A program made the translations under genes and the position numbers. Below the pieces are notes generated by a model. That model was given only the letters and a program-made list of their open reading frames with translations, ran no database searches and was not told the DNA's origin. 5,026 nt of DNA from Pseudohongiella sp. GTDB lineage: Bacteria > Pseudomonadota > Gammaproteobacteria > Pseudomonadales > Pseudohongiellaceae. Shown here in pieces: positions 1 to 5,026 of the stretch; the first letter of the stretch is position 1, and every line of letters begins with the position of its first letter. The stretch spans positions 1 to 5,026 of the forward strand of contig JAUSPW010000274.1 of NCBI GenBank assembly GCA_030652635.1. Reading direction: 5' to 3'.

Positions 1-179
1 TCGAACACATGGGTCAACGCCAGATGCATAGCGGATGTACAGTTGTAGGCAAAATCCAGCAGGAAGCCATGCTTTTCAAGATACATGGCAATGTTCGCGC
101 AAATGTCGCGGTTGTCTTCGACAATCAGGGCTCTGATCGGCACCGCTGCTGTTGCACTGTCTAAAACTACACTTGCCAT
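1..179 (-). CDS. Two-component response regulator, N-terminal part (partial, runs off left edge)
   Basis: Reading from 179 down to 1 gives 59 complete codons with no stop. Residues 16-23 read RALIVEDN, the first beta strand plus the acidic pair (E21, D22) that binds magnesium in receiver domains. Then come an amphipathic helix (about 24-37), the GF turn at 38-39, and ALTHVF, which normally leads into the strand carrying the phosphorylated aspartate. That aspartate and any output domain lie outside the window, so the DNA-binding class (OmpR-like or other) is unknown. The start at 179 is chosen because AGAGGAG ends 6 nt upstream; it leaves a 15-residue tail before the receiver fold. A GTG at codon 13 would trim the tail but has no comparable ribosome binding site. 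It lies 80 bp downstream of the TonB-dependent receptor gene on the same strand, so it is probably co-transcribed and may control uptake of that receptor's ligand (inference). Confidence 0.88.
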   Translation of the reverse strand, partial: MASVVLDSATAAVPIRALIVEDNRDICANIAMYLEKHGFLLDFAYNCTSAMHLALTHVF

Positions 180-185
180 CTGCTG

Positions 186-192
186 CTCCTCT
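186..192 (-). promoter_or_regulatory. Ribosome binding site of the response regulator
   Basis: On the minus strand this reads AGAGGAG, six bases before the ATG at 179-177. It decides the start of the response regulator in favour of this ATG over the in-frame GTG at codon 13. Confidence 0.75.
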
Positions 193-227
193 CTTTACAG
201 GCTCTGCTACCAGCGCAGATTTCCCAT

Positions 228-266
228 GCCGCCTTACCAAGCCGCCTTACCAAGCCGCCTTACCAA
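228..266. repeat. Three exact 13-bp tandem repeats over the receptor stop codon
   Basis: The unit gccgccttaccaa occurs three times without mismatch (228-240, 241-253, 254-266). Read on the minus strand the unit is TTGGTAAGGCGGC. The copy at 254-266 supplies the last Trp codon and the TAA stop of the TonB-dependent receptor. The other two copies lie between that stop and the response regulator and each carries another TAA. Thirteen is not a multiple of three, but the expansion falls after the stop codon, so the protein end is unchanged. Slipped-strand duplication is the simplest origin. Confidence 0.93.
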
Positions 267-2677
267 GCATAATCCAGCCGCAGACCAATCAGCGGCTCGG
301 CTTCATTAGAGTCTTTCACCACCACACCCCGGCGATAGTCAAATTCATTGCTGTCGGTCGACGATGCTGCGGTCACGTTGATGACATCCAGAAATGCTGT
401 CAAATCTATCGGGCCAAATGAGCGCCGATAATCAGCACGAACGTTAATCAGGCTGTAACTGTCTTTGCGACCGACATTGCGCTCGGTAATCTCTTTTGAG
501 TAGCGCAGAAGTTGTCCGGGGCCCAACACGTCCGAGTGAATAATATAGTTTTGGTCTGGCCGGCCGGAAAGATATTTGTAGCGCCCGGCTACTTTCCAGC
601 GATTGCTGATCTCCCAGGTGAGACCGAGGGTAGCGACATGTTTGCGGTTGAATTCGGCGGCGACGGCACCGCGACCGTCTTTATGGTCAACTTCAGCATC
701 GTTGTACGAGTAGGACGCGGTCGCGTAAAGGCCTTCGCGGACGGTACCGTTGGTCACAACATCAACCCCAAAGGATGTGCCGTCACCCTTGTTTGCAAAT
801 GTGCCGCTTGCACGATCGAGCTTCACCACCAGATTGTCGAGGTTTTGATAATAGGCTTCAGTCAACACCGACCAGCGGTTGTTCGGGAAGTATTGAAAGC
901 CAACACTACCGTGCGTGATTTCTTCGTTCTCAAGTTTGTTTGATGCGTTGGCAGCAATCTGCAAAAACCGTGGCGACTGATGAAACATGCCTGCCGTTGC
1001 AAAATATCGGATGGTATTCGCTGGCCGCCAATTGACGCTGAACCGCGGCGACGCGACGCTCTGGTCCGCAAAGCCGTCGCGTTCAAAGCGCAGGCCGGTG
1101 CTGATGTCCCAATTGCCGCGCTCAAAAACCTGGTCGACGTAACCGGCATAATTGGTTTGTTTCTTACTGAGTGCCGAGTTTATTTTCGCAGGCGTCAGCA
1201 CAAGATAGCGCTGACTGGGGTCTGCTCTGAAATCATTCGAGTCGTAAATAAAACGGTTCCAATTGCCATCTAACACAGTGTCGTAGTCCAGTTCAATTTG
1301 TGTGACCTGAGTGCCGGCACTGAACACGCCCCACTGATTCACGTTCTCAAAGTCGCTGCGCCAGCCGATCTCTGTCTCATCTTCGACTATGGTGATAATG
1401 TCTTCCCGCACCGGAAAGCTCGACGCGGGCGATCCCTCCGGCACCAGATCCGGAAATGCTTCGCCCTCTGAACTGATCTTGTCGCTCATGCGGTAGTAAA
1501 CCTTGTTGGTCCAGACAGCTTGCTCACCGATCAATGATCGCAATGTCAGTCCGTACAAATCACTGTCCTGTTTAAAATCCAGCAGCGCAGCATCTTCAAA
1601 ATTGGGCGACTCAAACACGTGAGTCACGCCGCGAGTATAGTCCTCGTGTGTATCCATCAGGAGAATTTCTAACGTGTGATTCTGGTTGATGGGTATGGCC
1701 GACTTGACGATGACGTCTCGTAACACCGGCTCCCCAATGTCCAGTTCTTCGATGGTTTCAAACAATTGACCAAAATCCAGCCGTCGGGCAGATACGAGCA
1801 AGGTGGAGTCGTCGGTGAGTCCGGCGGGGCCGTCATAACCCACTTCAAAACCCGCCAAGTCGAAACGCAGACTGGCTGAAGGGCTTGGATTGCCATCAGC
1901 AACTTCCAGATTCAGCAGCGATGCAGACCGACCGCCATACGCCGGACCCCAGCCACCTGGTGAAAACTCTGCACCGTCGATCACATTCGGTGCAAAAATC
2001 GAGAAGCGCCCGCCACCACCCACATCTTCGTCTTCACCCAGCGTGGCATCAAAGTGCACCACTTTATCGAAGGGGAAGTCATCTACGAATAACAAATTAT
2101 CTCGTGGGCCACGGCCGCGTACGCTGAACGCCGCGAATTCGCCGGTGGATGCCAGGCCAGGCAAACCGTCCAGCGAGAGCAGCGGATCGGCGCCGCCGCC
2201 AACCGCACTGCGCAAGGCCTCTCTGTCGAGATAGGTGCTGGACGCTGAGGCATTGCCTTGTCGTGCACGCAGCACCACTACTTCTTCAATGGCCTGCTCT
2301 CTCAGTTCGAATTCAATCTGCAAGGTTTTGCGAGTTTCCACACGCACGCTTGGCTCGTACGATGACGCAAACCCGCCTTTGGCGACGTTCACCGAGTAAA
2401 GACCGGGGTCGAGTTGTTCAACAACAATGCGACCTTGTGCGTCGGTTTCTGCAGTTCGCGTGGCATTGGTTTGCCGTTCTGTGAGGGTGATCTGCACCTC
2501 TGCAAGTGGCCTGTCAGTCACCTGATTTTTGACAATGACCGTCAGCGCTCCGGGCGCTTCGGCTGCATGGGTTAAAGGTGGAAAGCCAAAAAGCGAAAAA
2601 CCTGTCAGCAGCGACAACAGAATCAACCACGAACTCCGTGTCAAATGCCTGCCCAACTTGCTCAATTGCCTGCTCAT
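260..2677 (-). CDS. TonB-dependent outer membrane receptor with N-terminal carboxypeptidase-regulatory-like domain
   Basis: This 805-residue protein is an energy-coupled outer membrane transporter that uses TonB-ExbB-ExbD energy to import a ligand. Residues 1-38 are a Sec signal peptide: basic start, hydrophobic core WLILLSLLTGFSLFGF, likely cleavage after THA. Residues about 44-125 form a beta-sandwich like the carboxypeptidase regulatory domain, with the DPGLYSVNV signature at 90-98. A TonB-box-like EEVVVL is at 131-136. The plug covers about 145-262, with FSVRGRGPRDNLLFVDD and GWGPAYGGRSASLLNLEV. The rest is a beta barrel rich in alternating aromatic residues, ending LRLDYAW; a terminal aromatic fits the outer membrane assembly signal. 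The start has GGAGG 9 nt upstream and fits the signal peptide. The ligand is unknown: nothing here separates siderophore, carbohydrate or other substrates. The response regulator follows 80 bp downstream. The family call is firm; the substrate is open. Confidence 0.95.
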   Translation of the reverse strand: MSRQLSKLGRHLTRSSWLILLSLLTGFSLFGFPPLTHAAEAPGALTVIVKNQVTDRPLAEVQITLTERQTNATRTAETDAQGRIVVEQLDPGLYSVNVAKGGFASSYEPSVRVETRKTLQIEFELREQAIEEVVVLRARQGNASASSTYLDREALRSAVGGGADPLLSLDGLPGLASTGEFAAFSVRGRGPRDNLLFVDDFPFDKVVHFDATLGEDEDVGGGGRFSIFAPNVIDGAEFSPGGWGPAYGGRSASLLNLEVADGNPSPSASLRFDLAGFEVGYDGPAGLTDDSTLLVSARRLDFGQLFETIEELDIGEPVLRDVIVKSAIPINQNHTLEILLMDTHEDYTRGVTHVFESPNFEDAALLDFKQDSDLYGLTLRSLIGEQAVWTNKVYYRMSDKISSEGEAFPDLVPEGSPASSFPVREDIITIVEDETEIGWRSDFENVNQWGVFSAGTQVTQIELDYDTVLDGNWNRFIYDSNDFRADPSQRYLVLTPAKINSALSKKQTNYAGYVDQVFERGNWDISTGLRFERDGFADQSVASPRFSVNWRPANTIRYFATAGMFHQSPRFLQIAANASNKLENEEITHGSVGFQYFPNNRWSVLTEAYYQNLDNLVVKLDRASGTFANKGDGTSFGVDVVTNGTVREGLYATASYSYNDAEVDHKDGRGAVAAEFNRKHVATLGLTWEISNRWKVAGRYKYLSGRPDQNYIIHSDVLGPGQLLRYSKEITERNVGRKDSYSLINVRADYRRSFGPIDLTAFLDVINVTAASSTDSNEFDYRRGVVVKDSNEAEPLIGLRLDYAW

Positions 2678-2686
2678 ACTGCTAGC

Positions 2687-2691
2687 CCTCC
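2687..2691 (-). promoter_or_regulatory. Ribosome binding site of the TonB-dependent receptor
   Basis: The minus strand reads CTTGGAGGG, with the GGAGG core 9 nt before the receptor ATG at 2677-2675. The same eight bases (CTTGGAGG) are exactly complementary to CCTCCAAG a little upstream in the leader, so the site may be masked in the mRNA. Confidence 0.75.
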
Positions 2692-2729
2692 AAGAATCGG
2701 CCGTATTGATTTAATGAACCGCTTGGAGG
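2687..2729 (-). promoter_or_regulatory. Inverted repeat able to sequester the receptor ribosome binding site
   Basis: On the minus strand, CCTCCAAG (2729-2722) and CTTGGAGG (2694-2687) are perfect 8-bp complements separated by 27 nt. CGG directly inside the first arm and CCG three bases before the second can add three more pairs. In a transcript starting upstream of 2729 this hairpin would bury the whole Shine-Dalgarno sequence of the receptor. The arms are seen directly; a regulatory role, or alternatively a protein operator role, is inference. It conflicts with the promoter proposed at 2709-2736, which would start transcription inside the loop. Confidence 0.45.
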
Positions 2730-2736
2730 TTAACAA
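2709..2736 (-). promoter_or_regulatory. Candidate sigma70-type promoter of the receptor
   Basis: On the minus strand, TTGTTA (2736-2731) is followed after 16 bp by TTAAAT (2714-2709); each matches four of six consensus bases. Transcription would start near 2702 and leave a leader of about 25 nt with the GGAGG inside it. The -10 lacks the usual A at its second position, so this is a weak prediction. Confidence 0.25.
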
Positions 2737-2842
2737 TGTGAATGTGACTGAAACGTCGCCGGAGTCCCAGCAAAGGGGCAACTATTAGGAAATTCCGAAT
2801 AGCTGGCACCGATCCCAGACTCATCAGATTGCCACAAACATG

Positions 2843-2877
2843 ACCTTATAATATCAACATCAATGACAATATAAGGT
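2843..2877. repeat. 8-bp inverted repeat at the upstream edge of the pseudogene
   Basis: ACCTTATA (2843-2850) and TATAAGGT (2870-2877) are perfect inverted copies with a 19-bp AT-rich spacer. The right arm overlaps the first recognisable codons of the ATPase remnant. It could be an operator-like site, a scar of the rearrangement that removed the gene's 5' part, or chance in AT-rich DNA. Confidence 0.4.
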
Positions 2878-3566
2878 TGTAAAATATCTTTGGGTGGTCG
2901 GTGGCCTGCCTGAGGCCGTAGCCACATATGCGGCTACCCGGGATTTTTTTGAGGTTGCCAGAATCCAGCCGGGATTACCGTGCGGCAGACATTGAATCTG
3001 CGTTACAGCAGCTTTGTCTTGCCCGCGTCGCCAGCAGAGTTCACCATACTTCCGCCAATGGTATTCCACTAGCGGCCGAGGCAAGCGCCAGCTACTTCAA
3101 AACGATTTACCTCGATATTGGTCTGATGTGCGCTGCCTTGAAGCTGAGTGTGCTTGATCTGGCAAAAGCTGATCTCAGTATGACGAATAACGGCGCGCTG
3201 GCTGAACAGTTTATTGGCCAGCAATTGCTAGCCGCCGACCCAACATTCCAGGAACCAGCTCTGTTTTATTGGGCAAGAGAGTCTAAAAGTGCGTCGGCGG
3301 AGCTTGATTACTTGTTGACGTTGGGCCAGCAAATTATCCCTGTAGAGATCAAAGCAGGTAAATCCGGCACACTGAAATCCTTGCACCAGTTTCTAAAAGA
3401 AAAGAAACGGCACAATGCGCTGCGTTTTAACGCGGATGTGCCTTCCCTGCTTGACGACTCTAAAACCCTGACAGATGGCAGCACGGTAGAGTACCAGTTG
3501 TTATCAATACCTTTATACATGGTAGGGCAGACGCACCGATTGTTGCGAGAGTTGATGCCTGCTTGA
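2867..3566 (+). pseudogene. Broken AAA+ ATPase/DUF4143 gene (ATPase half lost, internal deletion with frame change)
   Basis: Two pieces of one gene family lie in different frames. Piece one (2867-2968, bounded by an upstream TGA at 2864) reads YKVVKYLWVVGGLPEAVATY, then AATRDFFEVARIQ. This matches the VGG(M/L)PEAV segment that follows the ATPase core in AAA_14/DUF4143 proteins. Frame one then continues PGLPCGRH to a stop at 2993. Piece two, in another frame from about 2970, starts at SRDYRAADIESALQQL and runs through the DUF4143 half to 3566. In complete relatives (about 380-480 residues) some 60 residues separate these two segments; here they abut. The Walker A and B ATPase region is absent and not found upstream. 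So the gene lost its 5' half and an internal segment whose length is not a multiple of three. Family assignment comes from recalled consensus, not a search. Confidence 0.8.
2928..3566 (+). CDS. Surviving open frame of the broken gene: DUF4143 C-terminal domain
   Basis: This 212-codon frame is the longest intact piece of the broken ATPase gene and is what a gene finder would call. Residues about 14-75 correspond to the helical segment containing HTSANGIPLAAE and FKTIYLDIGLM. GALAEQFIGQQL (89-100) matches the conserved G-x(3)-E stretch before the nuclease-like fold. SAELDYLL (123-130) and IIPVEIKAGKSG (136-147) carry the E125, D127, E140 and K142 pattern of the PD-(D/E)XK-like domain. The C-terminus (LLSIPLYMV) looks complete. 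The first 13 residues are not family-like and partly overlap piece one in another frame. There is no ribosome binding site before the ATG at 2928, so expression as a free domain is doubtful. In-frame stop TAG at 2919 blocks extension. Confidence 0.55.
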   Translation: MRLPGIFLRLPESSRDYRAADIESALQQLCLARVASRVHHTSANGIPLAAEASASYFKTIYLDIGLMCAALKLSVLDLAKADLSMTNNGALAEQFIGQQLLAADPTFQEPALFYWARESKSASAELDYLLTLGQQIIPVEIKAGKSGTLKSLHQFLKEKKRHNALRFNADVPSLLDDSKTLTDGSTVEYQLLSIPLYMVGQTHRLLRELMPA

Positions 3567-3628
3567 TACCACTATCACGCCGCAGAACACATAATTCAAT
3601 TCTTGTTGCCAATAATATCCAAATAACA

Positions 3629-3654
3629 GGGCGCTATTTTTAGGCCCCAGTTTT
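3629..3654 (+). terminator. Candidate rho-independent terminator after the DUF4143 remnant
   Basis: GGGC, a bulged G, and CTA (3629-3636) pair across a TTTT loop with TAG and GCCC (3641-3647). The stem is followed by CAG and a short TTTT run (3651-3654). It lies 62 bp after the stop codon of the remnant. The stem is seven pairs with one bulge and the U-run is short, so the prediction is moderate. Confidence 0.35.
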
Positions 3655-3934
3655 AGACATTGATGACAAATCCAGCCCGTCTGACGGCACGTAAAAAAGT
3701 CCAACACACCCTTAACCCATGCAGGCTGAAACCGATTTTCACTGCCTCCCGGTTTCTCCAACAGATCCCCTTCATGACACAAGCTTACAAGAATTTTTAT
3801 GCGGTATTTTCCGCTTTGGCAATGGGCGTAGCTAGCAATTGGTGGCGGAGTGACCGCACGGTGGAGATCGCGACAACTGAGCTGGGGCGATGATTCTGGC
3901 GTTCAATGGCTAACTTTTTTAGTATCCTCTGCTG

Positions 3935-3949
3935 AAGTGGCTCCCACTT
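3935..3949 (+). promoter_or_regulatory. Small perfect hairpin in the GrpB leader
   Basis: AAGTGG, loop CTC, CCACTT forms a perfect 6-bp stem 22 nt before the first GrpB ATG. It is not followed by a T-run on either strand, so it is not a typical terminator. A role in the leader is possible but unproven. Confidence 0.35.
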
Positions 3950-3971
3950 AACTGAACAAAAAACCAACTCA

Positions 3972-4508
3972 ATGGACTCTGCAATGATTCTGGTACTCGA
4001 CCACTCGCCCAGGTGGGCACAACAATTTGATCAGGAAGCCAAACGTATTCACCTGGCGCTGGGCGATACCATTGTGCGCCTGCATCACATTGGCAGTACC
4101 TCTATCGCGCACACCAAAGCAAAACCAGTGATTGATATGTTGCTTGAAGTGACGTCACTTGATGCATTGGATCAAAAGAATTCCTTGCTTGTGTCTCTTG
4201 GGTACGAGGTGAAGGGCGAGTTTGGTATTACTGGCCGCCGCTACTTTCGGTTGGATGATGCAATGGGCACAAGAACCCACCAGTTGCATGCGTTTGAAGT
4301 GGGTGCGGAGCATGTGCGTCGCCACCTCGCCTTTCGCGACTACATGCGGGCACATCCGGTAATTGCCGCCGAATACGGGGAGTTAAAGGCGAAGCTTGCA
4401 CGGGAGAACCCAAACAATATGGATGCCTACATCGACGGCAAGGATGGGTTTGTCAAAGAGCACGAGCGGCTGGCTTTACAGTGGTCGGCTTCTGACGAGC
4501 ATCAGTAA
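3972..4508 (+). CDS. GrpB/UPF0157 family protein (nucleotidyltransferase-fold)
   Basis: The product is 178 residues, the usual size for the family. It opens with the family pattern MILVLDHSPRWAQQF (residues 5-19, as in V-x-Y-x-P-x-W-x-x-x-F). HHIGSTS at 38-44 is the glycine-serine signature of the nucleotidyltransferase-like fold, and AKPVIDM at 50-56 carries the conserved aspartate D55. RTHQLHAFEVG at 101-111 corresponds to the conserved HxLHV strand, followed by HLAFRDYMRAHP. KDGFVKEH at 157-164 is the usual C-terminal element. The protein is cytosolic and small; the biochemical role of the family is not well established, so only the fold is asserted. Neither ATG (3972, or 3984 at Met5) has a Shine-Dalgarno sequence; family length at the N-terminus slightly favours 3984. 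It stands alone, 110 bp before the next gene, and is probably not functionally tied to its neighbours. Confidence 0.92.
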   Translation: MDSAMILVLDHSPRWAQQFDQEAKRIHLALGDTIVRLHHIGSTSIAHTKAKPVIDMLLEVTSLDALDQKNSLLVSLGYEVKGEFGITGRRYFRLDDAMGTRTHQLHAFEVGAEHVRRHLAFRDYMRAHPVIAAEYGELKAKLARENPNNMDAYIDGKDGFVKEHERLALQWSASDEHQ

Positions 4509-4604
4509 CAACCACAAGCTCCACACTATCCGAAATTTCCAGACAACTCAGCCGGTCAGGGTTCTTTTGGGCATTTGCCCCTTGATAAAAACAAAGTATT
4601 AATT

Positions 4605-4614
4605 CGCTTGGAGG
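4605..4614 (+). promoter_or_regulatory. Ribosome binding site of the CBM9/DUF5916-type gene
   Basis: CGCTTGGAGG ends four bases before the ATG at 4619. It fixes the start, which also gives a clean signal peptide. The same ten bases occur on the plus strand at 2720-2729 without a gene behind them. Confidence 0.75.
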
Positions 4615-4618
4615 CGTA

Positions 4619-5026
4619 ATGTTCAGAGCTCAACTCAGCACCCAACTATTTCACGCACTTTTGTTGCTGATATTTGCGCTCACCGCATCCCCCAGCATGG
4701 CCCAGGACAACATTGTTACCACCGAGGTCAGGCCCAGCATACTGGCAACTCGCATACCTGCCGGTGCAGAGGTGCGACTTGACGGCTTGCTGGACGAGGA
4801 CGTATGGGCTCTGGCGCAGCCCATCACTGACTTCCGGCAGCAAGAACCCGTCGAAGGCGGAACCCCCAGCGAGCCAACCGAAATCCGTATTCTGTTTGAC
4901 GACCAGGCACTTTACATCGGCGCCATGCTGTACGACTCCAATCCGGAGGGCATCCTCGCCTACCAGTTGCAGCGTGATGCCGGGCTGGGTACCGATGCCC
5001 GTTTTATGTGGATCATCAGCACCTTT
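4619..5026 (+). CDS. Secreted CBM9-like/DUF5916 family protein, N-terminal part (partial, runs off right edge)
   Basis: The frame is open for 136 codons to the window end. Residues 1-28 are a signal peptide with core FHALLLLIFALTA and likely cleavage after SMA, before QD. From about residue 50 the sequence follows the carbohydrate-binding-family-9-like fold: VRLDGLLDEDVWALAQPITD, FRQQEPVEGGTPSEPTEIR, ILFDDQALYIGAMLYDSNPE, then the arginine-aspartate stretch QRDAG near 118-122. In complete members this domain precedes a long DUF5916 region thought to form an outer membrane barrel, and the proteins are usually several hundred residues long; that part is outside the window. Binding of a carbohydrate is suggested by the fold name but not shown. 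It may belong to an envelope uptake locus like the receptor on the left, but there is no direct link in the sequence. Confidence 0.88.
   Translation, partial: MFRAQLSTQLFHALLLLIFALTASPSMAQDNIVTTEVRPSILATRIPAGAEVRLDGLLDEDVWALAQPITDFRQQEPVEGGTPSEPTEIRILFDDQALYIGAMLYDSNPEGILAYQLQRDAGLGTDARFMWIISTF

Larger units (their letters stand above)
2678..2866. other. Intergenic region between receptor and ATPase pseudogene
   Basis: This stretch holds the receptor leader with its inverted repeat and candidate promoter. It also has a direct repeat AATGTGAATGTGA (2735-2747) and, on the plus strand, a good Shine-Dalgarno-like CGCTTGGAGG (2720-2729). That site leads only to ATG-TGA pairs (2736 and 2742) or a GTG at 2738 opening a 16-codon frame, so it serves no recognisable gene. 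No remnant of the missing ATPase N-terminal half was found here in the plus-strand frames. A perfect TATAAT occurs at 2847-2852 on the plus strand without a fitting -35 box. Confidence 0.6.
3567..3971. other. 405-bp region without a convincing gene
   Basis: This region separates the DUF4143 remnant from the GrpB-family gene. It holds the candidate terminator at 3629-3654; several short GC stems, for example GCGG/CCGC around 3800-3813 and again around 3844-3856; a 7-codon frame MILAFNG at 3890-3913; and a 6-bp hairpin at 3935-3949. The longer frames on either strand here show no recognised domain, start mostly without ribosome binding sites, and look like chance. A TAGTAT at 3920-3925 could be a weak -10 box for GrpB but has no good -35 partner. 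I recognise no insertion sequence or RNA gene. Confidence 0.55.

Noticed and set aside
512..943. 143-codon plus-strand frame, with other plus-strand frames across 85-2484.
   Set aside because: They are antisense to the well-supported receptor gene and show no family pattern or ribosome binding sites.
2738..2791. 16-codon GTG-started frame behind CGCTTGGAGG on the plus strand.
   Set aside because: Too short and with no recognised similarity; the spacing is usable, but two ATG-TGA pairs compete. It is kept only as part of the orphan-leader observation.
2906..2950. Hairpins GGCCT/AGGCC and GTAGCC/GGCTAC followed by seven Ts, resembling a terminator.
   Set aside because: They lie inside the conserved GGLPEAVATYAATRDFF coding segment of the ATPase remnant, so the pattern is explained by codons; the gap between stem and T-run is also long.
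3513..3782. 89-codon minus-strand frame with several cysteines (HQC, FTC).
   Set aside because: It depends on a TTG start without a ribosome binding site, overlaps the end of the DUF4143 frame, and the cysteines do not form a spaced zinc motif I recognise.
3660..3893. 77-codon plus-strand frame before GrpB.
   Set aside because: No ribosome binding site, no domain pattern, and unbalanced composition; it is most likely chance.
4569..4580. GGGCATTTGCCC hairpin as a GrpB terminator.
   Set aside because: Only four to five pairs, with no T-run on either side in the right orientation.
4575..4602. TTGCCC, 16 bp, TATTAA as a promoter for the CBM9/DUF5916 gene.
   Set aside because: It would start transcription at about 4609, within the ribosome binding site, and so cannot give a usable leader.

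Overview
The window looks like a piece of a Gram-negative chromosome, most likely a marine or environmental gammaproteobacterium. This rests on two outer-membrane-type proteins with Sec signal peptides (a TonB-dependent receptor and the start of a CBM9/DUF5916-type protein), AGAGGAG and GGAGG ribosome binding sites, and moderate base composition. The genus cannot be fixed from the sequence alone.

Layout. Minus strand, left third: the N-terminal part of a two-component response regulator (running off the left edge) lies 80 bp downstream of a complete 805-codon TonB-dependent receptor gene. Same orientation and short spacing suggest co-transcription, receptor first. The receptor stop codon sits in a three-copy 13-bp tandem repeat. 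The 189-bp leader on the other side of the receptor holds an inverted repeat that can pair the receptor's ribosome binding site with an upstream anti-Shine-Dalgarno sequence.

Plus strand, centre: a decayed AAA+ ATPase/DUF4143 gene. A short conserved piece (residues like WVVGGLPEAVATY) is in one frame, and the complete C-terminal nuclease-like half is in another. The ATPase part is gone, and a stretch of roughly 60 codons between the two pieces appears to be missing. A probable terminator follows. About 400 bp without a convincing gene comes next, then a complete GrpB/UPF0157-family gene. At the right edge is the start of a secreted CBM9-like/DUF5916 protein with a strong ribosome binding site.

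How the genes work together. The receptor and regulator probably form one unit for uptake of a substrate across the outer membrane and its control, but the substrate cannot be told from sequence. The receptor and the CBM9/DUF5916 protein are both cell-envelope proteins and share a CTTGGAGG ribosome binding site. The pseudogene and GrpB look unrelated to them. I found no convincing new multi-gene system. The features most worth a second look are the structured receptor leader, the repeat over the receptor stop codon, and the architecture of the broken ATPase gene.
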